Shown: one piece after another, positions 8,091 to 14,823 of the stretch | Layout of the letters: each line of letters opens with the position of its first letter | Numbering within the stretch: the first letter of the stretch is position 1 | Assembly: GCA_016748015.1 (NCBI GenBank) | Contig: JAAOMT010000248.1 | Location: forward strand, 1-14,823 | DNA from: Geosiphon pyriformis | Taxonomy: Eukaryota; Glomeromycota; Glomeromycetes; Archaeosporales; Geosiphonaceae | DNA length: 14,823 bases | Direction: 5' to 3' | Translations under genes and position numbers: made by a program | The notes under the pieces: model-generated | Told to the model about the DNA's origin: nothing | The model's input: only the letters and a program-made list of their open reading frames with translations | Databases searched by the model: none

Positions 8091-8559
8091 GATGGCTTTA
8101 TTGAATAAAAGCATTTTAACTGATTCCTCAAATTCAAAAAAAAAGATAGTGATAAGTAATTTGTTTTTAGTAATAATTGCTGATAGAATGTTATTGGTAA
8201 GTAATCTGATTAGATTTCTGTTTGCTAATTTGAGTGTTTTCTGGGATAACCAGAAGACTTAAGTAGTTCTGAGAATTTGAGTTTTAAATGTATCCAATAT
8301 CCAAACTCTGTTGGCATAATCCTAATGGTTGATTTAAGGAACTAGGAATTGGTTTGTATATTACTATTGCCAATCTCCAGTTTTGTCAAGTATAAATGAT
8401 CTTCAGTCTTTGATTTCTGGTTGTCATTTGAGCTGAGTTTGGTGGTAGTATTTAAAGTTGTTATGATTAATAAATAATTTGAGGCTGCAATTAATATATT
8501 GCCAATGTTAAAGATTAATAAATTGGCAGTAAATATATTGCTTGTTGTATTATTGGTAA
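8091..8559 (-). pseudogene. gag to protease spacer
   Basis: Between the zinc knuckle and the retropepsin the minus strand is rich in Asn, Gln, Tyr, Ser and Thr codons (for example YNNFKYYHQTQLK-like composition near 8440), followed by hydrophilic stretches near 8110-8260. It has frequent stops and no domain motif. Plus-strand open frames here are antisense shadows. Confidence 0.45.
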
Positions 8560-10249
8560 ATAATAAGACTGATATTAGTCTTGGTTTGGCTGATAGTTTG
8601 AAGTCTAAAATTGGTAATTGGAATTTTAATATTGATTTTCTAATTGTTAATTATTTAACCAAATATGACAGTTAATTTGTAAATGTTTTTGTTTATCACA
8701 ATAGTAGCAACTAAATATCTCTTGTTGCTACTATTGATTGGTTAATAATAGATGCAATTGATTTTGGAAATAATTTGGGTTTCTTAGATTATTGTGACAT
8801 TGTGAAAATTGATAAATTGTTTGATTGTTAGCTAAGTATTTTTCTAATTTTTGATTAATAAAATTACTGAATTGTTTCAATTTGGAATTCAAGTCAGATG
8901 ATCTGTTCATTACTAGATTAATAGCTTGAACATGATTAGTTTCTAGCTTGGCCAATTCAAAATCTGTGGTGCTGTAAAATAATTTGCATCAATTGCTTGT
9001 ATTTGGTGCAGATTTCTATAAATATGTTTTAGATAAATAGTAATGGCTTTAGTTTTTTTTTGTTTGATAGTAGTAAAGACAGTTGTGAAATAATTAATGC
9101 TATTATTATTACTAAAGTATTTCAAAAATTCAATTTTAAAATTATTGAAATTTTGGGGCTTTTAGATCAAGCTTTAATACTATGAATTGATAGTATTCTG
9201 GAGAAAATATGGAATGACTTGGAAAATTTGGCATTATCTCAATTATTGGCAGTAATGGCTTTTGTGATATTATTCAACTAAACTTGGGCATTGTTTTCTT
9301 TGCTGTTGAATTTTTTTAATTTGACAATTGGTGTATATGCTATTGATAACAGTTGTTATGATAGTGGTAGTTGAAGTGATTATTGGAGCTATTGTTGTTG
9401 TTGTTGTTGTTTGGCAATTAAGACAACTGGTGGTGAATCAATCACAATTACTGAAGATAAGTTTTGAGGAATAATAGGATTGGAGTTTAGATTGTTCTGA
9501 TTTTGCTGAATTAGAATAATTGGAGTTTGTATTTCCAGATTTTCTAAGATTGAATTTTGGTAATTAAATTTCTGATTTTTATCTTCTTCTTCTCCTAAAT
9601 CAGTTTTTTCCCAAGGGCTGGTAATTCCAAAATCCAGTTGTGGTAATAGTGACTAATGTTTTAATAGTATTGTAGGTTATAAATTAAATTCCTCGAAATA
9701 CTTGTCATAGGTTCCCAATAGTTTTGTTTTTTTTAGTTTACTCTGAAATAGAATTTTAGCTATCAGTGATTTCACAGTTGATGTGAACATGCCTGCTAAT
9801 ATTATGTTAATAGTATTTCTTGGAATATAATAGTATGATAGGTGTATAAGAGAGACAACTTTTGGTTTCTTCCAAGTAGGTGATTGTATTTTTCTTAGTG
9901 TTTTTGCTAGTGTTTGTAATTTTTTTTTGCTTTTATTTACATAAATAATGAGAAATTTTTGTTAAATGTAATTTCTAATCTTTCTATTTATTTTTGTAAT
10001 TGTTAGTGCAAACAGATAGTTTGGTAAAAGTGTGATGTTTTGGAATAATTTACTGTTGAAGTTGTTGAGAACAGATTTTAGATTTTCTTGGATTTTCAAA
10101 TATGCTTTAATTTTTTTGTTGATCTAGAAATTGAAAGCTGATTCTGCTGGCCAATTGTTACTTGTCAATTCAAGATGACTTTGGTATTGCTGAAATAAAG
10201 ATTTTGTGAATCTTAAATAGTTTTCTCCTATACTTTCTTGGTCTGTCAC
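8560..10249 (-). pseudogene. gag: gag polyprotein region (capsid-like and CCHC nucleocapsid), copy 1
   Basis: Gag forms the particle and binds the RNA. A minus-strand frame begins near 10249 with VTDQESIGENYLRFTKSLFQ and runs to about 9230 with stops but no shift. It includes an N-terminal helical part, an acidic and Gln/Asn/Pro-rich middle (GEEEDKN, six Gln at 9392-9409) and the start of a capsid-like region (KLKKFNSKENNAQV). The frame then changes: 9170-8943 encodes FKIEFLKYFSNNNSINYF to ANYFTAPQILNW, and 8955-8731 encodes AKLETNHVQAINLVMN onward. A CCHC zinc knuckle, CYYCDKQKHLQINC, lies at 8668-8709 with all four ligands intact. No in-frame ATG is seen at the start. The break near 8950 also occurs in the second copy, so it predates the duplication. 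Stops are mostly at Trp and Gln sites. Confidence 0.82.
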
Positions 10250-10626
10250 TTTTCTGGATAGTTGTTATTAATATTGGTTTTTTGCTGGATTATACTTCAC
10301 AAAAAGCACCAAATATTACAGGTGATTATTTGAAATGTCAATATAAATAACAAATTTATAACTTGGTGCTTAATAAGTAATATGATTAGTAATATCTGAA
10401 AATTTGTGTATCTGAAAATTTTCATATCTGAAGATTTTTGGTTGAGTTTTTTGTATAATGGACAAAGATTTAATGGTTGTTTTAGTAGTTTTCCAAAATA
10501 CTTATTCTGTTAATTTCTTTTTTTACCATAGTGGCCAGTTTATTTTAGTAGTTATGCTTTTCTGGTAAGTTATTCTTAATTTTTGAGTTTTATACCCTTA
10601 TTTTTGGATCTTTTACCAGGCTATTT
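10250..10626 (-). other. 5' untranslated leader of the retrotransposon, candidate primer-binding site
   Basis: This is the non-coding stretch between LTR2 and gag on the minus strand. The same stretch occurs after LTR3 (12638-12959) and LTR4 (14667-14823): all share a TAGYCTGGTAAAAGA-like block near the LTR and, further in, CATTATACAAAA followed by AACTYAACC-like sequence. The minus-strand TGGTAAAAGATCC (plus 10606-10618) starts with TGG as primer-binding sites do. It lies 8-10 bp after the inferred LTR end, and I cannot name the tRNA. Confidence 0.5.
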
Positions 10627-10748
10627 TTGACATCAATTAATTAATACTTAATCTTTTAAATCCGTTAGTAAATAACAAACAACAAAAAAAAGAACAAAAA
10701 ATAAAAAAATAAAAAAAAATAAAGAAAAGAAGAAATTAATATCTTGTC

Positions 10749-10771
10749 AATAGCTGTAATCAAGAGCTATT
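10749..10771. promoter_or_regulatory. Conserved LTR stem-loop
   Basis: AATAGCT-GTAATCAAG-AGCTATT has perfect 7-bp arms and a 9-base loop. LTR1 has the same stem with loop ATAATCAAA (2699-2721), LTR3 has one broken pair (13074-13096), and LTR4 has a paired variant (14514-14536). It sits next to the A/T tract near the U5 end of every LTR. The function is not known; an RNA structure in the transcript is one option. Confidence 0.5.
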
Positions 10772-11004
10772 GTTTTTGTATAGTTAAGTGTTAATAGAGT
10801 AAAAATGATAAAGATTTTTTAATCAAGCAATAATAACATAAATTCAAGTGGTAATTGATAATTTATTAATATGTAATATGAATTTTGAACTACTTCTAAT
10901 TGTGTTTTATAACTGAAAATTTTAGCTGTGTGTTCTCTCTTTTTTGCTTCTAACATTCTTGCTATATATACATAATTGATGTTTTATAAGATCTTATATA
11001 TTTG

Positions 11005-11160
11005 TGAACAATGTGTCATAATTTCTTAAGCAATACTTATATTGCTGAGTAATGTGCTCTAATCTATTGACATTGCTTATATTATTAAGCAATATGTCCT
11101 AATTTACTGATATTGCTTACATTGCTAAGCAATATGCTATAATTTACCAGCAATGTATTC
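11005..11160. repeat. AAGCAAT palindrome array of LTR2
   Basis: About four units of roughly 37-40 bp, each with TTGCTTA, a short spacer and TAAGCAA. The best is ATATTGCTTA-CATTGC-TAAGCAATAT at 11110-11135, with perfect 10-bp arms and a 6-bp spacer. Another is ATTGCTTA-TATTAT-TAAGCAAT at 11072-11093. A regulatory or structural role in U3 is possible; the sequence shows only the symmetry and the repetition. Confidence 0.7.
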
Positions 11161-11247
11161 ACATGCTCAATACTATTTTCTTATTGGTCTATTTTTTTTT
11201 ATCTGTTTTTCTTACTATTTCTCTTATATTTTTTTCTATAAGTAACA

Positions 11248-12637
11248 ATAGTTTAGACATAATTGGGTTTGAGTTTGGTTAATTCAAAATCTCTGATGTG
11301 TATAACTGTATTTTAAAAGATATTTGAGTGTATTAAACATACTCATTGTAACAAACTACTGTATAATCCATAAATAAACTGGTTTAAGATTTGTGTCTTA
11401 GTAAAGTAATCAGCTTGAATTGCCTGTATTTGGCACAAATTTTTGTGAAAATATTTTAAGTAAGTAGTAATTGCTTCAGTATTGCCTTGTTTAATTGTGG
11501 CAAAACTAGTTAATAACTAATTAATACTGTTATAATTGCTAAAGTATTATAAAAATACAGTTTTAAACATATTAAAAATTTGTGGCTTGTTGATGAGATT
11601 CTAATATTATGAGTTAATAATATCTTATAAGTAGTAAAAAATAGCTTAAAAGACTTTGACATTATTTCAATTATTGGCTGTAATTGTTTTGACAATATCA
11701 TTTAATCATGCTTAAGCATTGTTTTTTTTGCCAATATATTTTTTGAGTTTAGCAATAAGTGTATATGTTATTAATATTAGTTGTTGTTGTTACAATTGTT
11801 ATTAAAATCATTGTTGTGATAAGACAATTAGTGCAATTAATAGATTGATCACAATAACTGAAGATAAGTTTTGCTAAATAATAAGAACAGAGTTTAGATT
11901 ATTTAGATTTGACAAAGTTAGAACAATTAGAGTTTGTATTTTCAGATTATTTGGGATCAGGTTTTGATTATTATTTTCCTAATTGCTGTTTTTCTCCTCT
12001 AAATTAATATCTTTTTAATGACTGATAAATTTAAAATTTGATAATAATTAAAGTTTTAATGGTGTTGTTGATTATGATCTAAATTTTTTAAAGTAATCAT
12101 TATAGATTCTTAATAATTTGGCTTTTTCTTAATTATTTTGGAATAATACTTTGAGTAATAGTGTTTTCACAATTGATAGTAATGTGAATTCTGATAGTAT
12201 ATATATAGTACTTTCTAATATATAATAGTATAATGAATAAATAAGTAAAATAATTCTTGGTTTCTTCTAATTAAGTAGTTGTATTTTTTTGATATTTTTG
12301 TTAAAGTATATAAATTTTTCTTATCTGTAAAAGTAATAAAAAATCTTTGTTAGATATATTTTTCAATTTTTTTGTTTATTTCTATAATTAGTGATATAAA
12401 CAAATAATTTGGTAAAATTGTAATGCTTTAGAATAATTTGCTATAGAAATTATTGAAAGCAGCTTCTGGATTTTTTTGGTTTTCCAAATAGAATTTAATT
12501 TTTTTGTTGATATAAAAATTGAAAGCTAATTCTATTGGCCAATTGTTATTTGTTAGTCTAAGATGGGTTTAATAATGTTAAAATAAAAATTTCGCAAATT
12601 TTAAATAATTTTCTCCTATAATTTCTTGGTTTACTAC
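11248..12637 (-). pseudogene. gag: Truncated gag fragment, copy 2, heavily decayed
   Basis: This aligns to copy 1 gag from its start (near 10249) to about 8930 and then stops against LTR2, so everything downstream in that copy (knuckle, protease, pol) is absent. On the minus strand the start reads NQEIIGENYLKFAKFLF, followed by NNWPIELAFNFYINKKIKFYL. Near 11690-11510 the capsid-like part reads TITANN, then KPQIFNMFKTVFL and YFSNYNSIN in one frame broken by many stops. Compared with copy 1 it has more A/T at the same positions and more stops, suggesting it is older. It carries an extra segment of about 90-100 bp (about 11299-11390) absent from copy 1. Not functional. Confidence 0.8.
11299..11390. 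repeat. Small insertion inside the copy 2 gag fragment
   Basis: Copy 1 runs continuously through AATTCAAAATCTGTGGTGCT (8955-8974). In copy 2 this is split: AATTCAAAATCTCTGATG lies to the left (11281-11298) and GATTTGTGTCTTAGTAAAG to the right (from 11388), with about 90 bp between. Both flanks align to the same 10-12 bases of copy 1, which looks like a target-site duplication. The insert has an imperfect GAGTGT/ACATACTC hairpin (11326-11344) and no coding content. It may be a short non-autonomous element remnant. Confidence 0.4.
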
Positions 12638-12959
12638 TTTTCCAGATGGTTAATGTTAGTGCTGGTTTTCTGTTAGATTATATCTTATAAGGAGCATCAA
12701 ATATTATAAGTGCTTATTTGGAAGTGTTAAAACAAATAACAAATCTGTAACTTGGTACTTAATAACTAGTAATGTTGGTAATTTCTGAAAGTTTTAGAGT
12801 CTAAAAGTTTTGGTTAAGTCTTTTGTATAATGAACAAAGATTTAATTAATGGTTTTTTTTGTGATTTTTTTTTTCAACATAATAGCTGGTTTATTCTGGC
12901 AATTATGCCTTTTTGGTAAGCTATTCTAAAATTTTTACTCTTTTTTTATCAGACTATCC
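12638..12959 (-). other. 5' leader of the second retrotransposon copy
   Basis: Homologous, in order, to the leader at 10250-10626. The minus strand reads GATAGTCTGATAAAA near the LTR, so the TGG of the candidate primer site has been lost, and later has CATTATACAAAAGACTTAACC (near 12810-12830). Nothing coding is seen. Confidence 0.55.
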
Positions 12960-13753
12960 TTGACATCAAATATTTAGTACATAATTTTTTTAATCAATTA
13001 ATAAACAAGAAATAAAACAAGAAAAATAAAAAAAACTAAAAAACTAAAAAAAATAAAAAATTAGTATCTTATCAATATCTATAATCAAAAGCTATTAATC
13101 TAGTGTAATTAAGTATTAAATTTTATTAACATTGAGTGTTAATAGCATAGAATTAATTAATATTTCTTAATCAAGTAATAGTAATATGGATTTTAGATAA
13201 TAATTAATATTTTATTAATATGTAAGTTAATTTTACTTTAAGTTATAGAAAACTATTTTTTGAAGAAAAAAGTATTAGATAATTAATGGATTGTAACTAA
13301 TCTTGTTTGTATTAATTCTATTTTTTTTGTTTCTAATACTCTTACTATATATACATAATTTTTGTTATATAAAATCTCATATTTTTTTGAGCAATATGTC
13401 TTATTTTCTTTGACAATATGTTTATTGCTGAGCAATATGCTATGATTTTTTGACAATATGCTTATTGTTGAGTAGTATGCCATAATTTACTAACAATATG
13501 CCAATTGCTAAGCAATATGTTATAATTTTTTTAATATTGTGCTTACTTATTAAGTTTTATTCTCTTATTAATCTATTTTATTTGTTTTTTCTATTTTCTT
13601 TCTTGTACTTTTCAACAAATAACAGTGTATATTTCTAAAAGTGTGTCATAATTTTTTAAAAATGTGTTTACTTATTGAATACTATTCTTTGATTGGTTTA
13701 TTTTATGATCTGTTTTTTTATCTTTTTTTTGTATTTTTTTTCTATAAGTAATA
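12960..13753 (-). repeat. LTR3, 5' LTR of the second retrotransposon copy
   Basis: Block order is as in LTR1 and LTR2: TTGACATCAA (12960-12969), A-rich tract (13003-13062), hairpin with one broken pair (13074-13096), TTTGTTTCTAATACTCTTAC (13328-13347) followed by TATATATAC, palindrome array (13390-13530) and CTTATTAATCTATTTTATTT (13564-13583). It is the longest of the four because a TTATTRRTYTATTTT block and the nearby T-rich stretch occur twice (near 13565 and 13690). The U3 end on plus reads AGTAATA (13747-13753). Confidence 0.75.
13390..13530. repeat. Decayed palindrome array of LTR3
   Basis: Repeated AGCAATATG / GACAATATG / GAGCAATATGC units, about five in number, aligned with the array of LTR2 but with broken symmetry. 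The last unit (ATTGCTAAGCAATATG) is the best preserved. Confidence 0.6.
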
Positions 13754-13976
13754 ATATCAAAACAATCTATTGACTACATATTATATTTTAAAATTATCCA
13801 AAAATACTACTGTATATAAAAATAGAAACAATAATAGTTAACCAATAAAAAAAATGACCAATTCTCAATTTAAAAACCTAAAAACCAGAATTAAATACAT
13901 AATATTAAAAAAAGAAGGAATAAAATTAATTCAAAATTTTTATTTTGATAAAGCTTAATATTAAAAGAAAAAATAA
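13754..13976. other. Spacer between the two head-to-head LTRs
   Basis: A stretch of 223 bp, extremely A-rich on plus, with no open frame, no recognised repeat and no homology I can see to the internal parts of the elements. It may be the only host sequence in the right half of the window, or the eroded end of an earlier insertion. Confidence 0.5.
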
Positions 13977-14666
13977 TGTTACTTATAGAAAAAAGGTACA
14001 AGAAAAAAATAAAAAAAACAAATCAGAAAAATAGACCAATAAAAAATTAGTACTTAATATATAACATATTTTTAAGAATATGTATATTTACAAAAAATGA
14101 GCACATTTTCAGAAAATTACAATACATTTTTAAGAAATTATAACATATTGTTTAGAAATAAGCACAGTTTTAGAAAATAACATAGAAAAAAATAGGAATG
14201 TGTAAAATCTTGTATAATAGAAATTATGTATATATAACAGTAGTATTAAAAGTAAAAAAAAATATTTAAAAAATATTCAAAAAATATTCAAAATATTCAA
14301 TTTACTTAATTCACATTTTGATAAGTTTTTATTTAGTTAACAATAAATATTTATAATATATTTCTTTCTTTAAAAGATAGTTTGTTATATTTTAAAGTAG
14401 AATTATTTAAATATTAAATAAAATTATTGTTTATCATCTAATTTATGTCATTTTTTTTATTAGATCAACATCATTATTTCTCAACTTTATTAGCAACTTA
14501 ACTATGCTAAACTAATGGTTTTTGATTATAACTATTGATAGAATACTAATTTTTTATGTTTTTTTTTGTTTTTTTTTTGTTTTTTTTTGTTTATTTTTTG
14601 TTTATTTTTTGTTTTATATTGTGTACTAATTGATTAAAAAATTAAGTACTAAAATATTGATATCAA
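13977..14666 (+). repeat. LTR4, 5' LTR of a third copy in opposite orientation
   Basis: Reading on the plus strand it matches the minus-strand reading of LTR2: TGTTACTTATAG at the start (13977), AAATAGACCAATAA (14029-14042), a degenerate AACATATT / AAGAAATTATAA array (14060-14175), TTATGTATATATAACAGTAGTAT (14224-14246), a hairpin AATGGTT...AACTATT (14514-14536), a long T-rich tract (14550-14618) and TTGATATCAA at the end (14657-14666). Followed by the leader of the same family. Strongly decayed. Confidence 0.75.
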
Positions 14667-14823
14667 AAATAGTCTGTAAAAGACTTATAAAACAAGAGTA
14701 AAAATTTAAAGATAGCTTATTAAAAAGACATAATTACCAGATTAAACTAGTTTTTACACTAAAAAAAAAAATTTAAAAAAACTATTATCAAGTAAATATC
14801 TGTTTATTATACAAAAAACTTAA
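14667..14823 (+). mobile_element. Leader of a third, plus-strand gypsy copy, cut by the window edge
   Basis: It begins AAAATAGTCTGTAAAAGA, matching the sequence just inside LTR2 (minus strand AAAATAGCCTGGTAAAAGA). Near the window end it reads TTTATTATACAAAAAACTTAA, matching the leader near 10440-10460 on the minus strand. The homologous order and spacing indicate the 5' leader of another element whose gag would lie to the right of the window. Confidence 0.65.

Larger units (their letters stand above)
2575..11247 (-). mobile_element. Ty3/gypsy LTR retrotransposon, full length but dead (LTR2, gag, pol, LTR1)
   Basis: Read on the minus strand the order is 5' LTR (LTR2), untranslated leader, gag with zinc knuckle, retropepsin, Cys-rich module, dUTPase, reverse transcriptase, RNase H, integrase, 3' LTR (LTR1). 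RNase H before integrase is the Ty3/gypsy order. The element is about 8.7 kb, long for the group because of the extra domains between protease and reverse transcriptase. The reading frame changes several times (near 9200, 8950, 6400, 5290 and 3370) and stops are numerous. Active-site Asp is Asn in retropepsin, reverse transcriptase and RNase H. LTR1 and LTR2 are strongly diverged, so the insertion is old, or the two LTRs are not an original pair. The polyprotein style matches retroelements I know from Glomeromycotina; this is recall and was not searched. Confidence 0.88.
10627..11247 (-). repeat. LTR2, 5' LTR of the full element, abutting the gag fragment of the second copy
   Basis: It holds the same ordered blocks as LTR1: end site TTGACATCAA (10627-10636 on plus), A-rich tract (10674-10735), hairpin (10749-10771), TTTTTTGCTTCTAACATTCTTGC (10940-10962) followed by TATATATAC, palindrome array (11005-11160), and TTATTGGTCTATTTTTTTTT (11181-11200). 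The minus strand starts TGTTACTTATAG. The plus sequence just beyond, from 11248, already aligns to the inside of gag. Over a block near 10815-10880 it resembles LTR3 more than LTR1. Confidence 0.82.

Noticed and set aside
8068-8262. Plus-strand open frame of 64 residues
   Set aside because: Antisense to the gag-protease spacer, with no start context or known motif.
11005-11160. CRISPR-like spaced repeats
   Set aside because: The units are palindromic LTR repeats with degenerate sequence and no unique spacers, and they recur in every LTR; the window is eukaryotic.
11510-11701. Minus-strand open frame of 63 residues in gag copy 2
   Set aside because: It is in a different frame from the one that matches gag copy 1, so it is a shadow of the decayed gag.
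13283-13483. Minus-strand open frame of 66 residues
   Set aside because: Falls entirely inside LTR3, which is non-coding in the other copies.
13800-13825. Similarity of CTACTGTATA in the LTR3-LTR4 spacer to the insertion in gag copy 2 (near 11356)
   Set aside because: About ten bases in A+T-rich sequence can match by chance, and the flanks do not align convincingly.
1-14823. A novel host defence or biosynthetic system
   Set aside because: Apart from the unidentified pseudogene at 4-539, recognisable coding sequence belongs to transposable elements and is inactivated. I see no intact gene or cluster to support such a claim.

Overview
The window is A+T-rich transposon wreckage from a eukaryotic nuclear genome (roughly a quarter G+C by eye). 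I see no intact gene, no structural RNA and nothing bacterial. The gag-pol layout, the wording of the proteins and the composition resemble the repeat fraction of arbuscular mycorrhizal fungi (Glomeromycotina, Rhizophagus-like). That assignment is from family knowledge and was not searched.

Layout: (1) 4-539, minus strand, is a broken protein gene of a family I cannot name. (2) 690-2569, plus strand, is a pogo/Tigger-type DNA transposon of about 1.9 kb with TA flanks. Its transposase frame (870-2351) holds together for 494 codons but has 11 internal stops, and all three catalytic aspartates read Asn. (3) 2575-11247, minus strand, is an 8.7-kb Ty3/gypsy LTR retrotransposon. In transcription order it reads LTR2, leader, gag with CCHC knuckle, retropepsin, a Cys-rich module, an Asn/Ser-rich linker, a dUTPase domain, a second linker, reverse transcriptase, RNase H, integrase, LTR1. 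(4) 11248-13753, minus strand, is a second, more decayed copy of the same family: LTR3, leader and the first part of gag, ending directly against LTR2. (5) 13977-14823, plus strand, is the 5' LTR and leader of a third copy in opposite orientation, running off the window. LTR3 and LTR4 therefore face each other U3 to U3 across 223 bp.

The strongest signal is the manner of death. Nearly every disabling change I could read is a G:C to A:T transition: Trp, Arg and Gln codons turned into stops, catalytic Asp to Asn, His to Tyr, Gly to Arg/Asp/Glu, Pro to Leu. CpG is almost absent (I count about 14 in 14.8 kb). One LTR-end site differs among the four LTRs exactly as expected if an ancestral TTGACGTCAA lost its CpG independently. 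This points to cytosine methylation and deamination, or a RIP-like process.

The most unusual coding content is the gag-pol architecture: a dUTPase plus a paired-cysteine module between retropepsin and reverse transcriptase. I found no evidence of a host defence system, CRISPR array or gene cluster.
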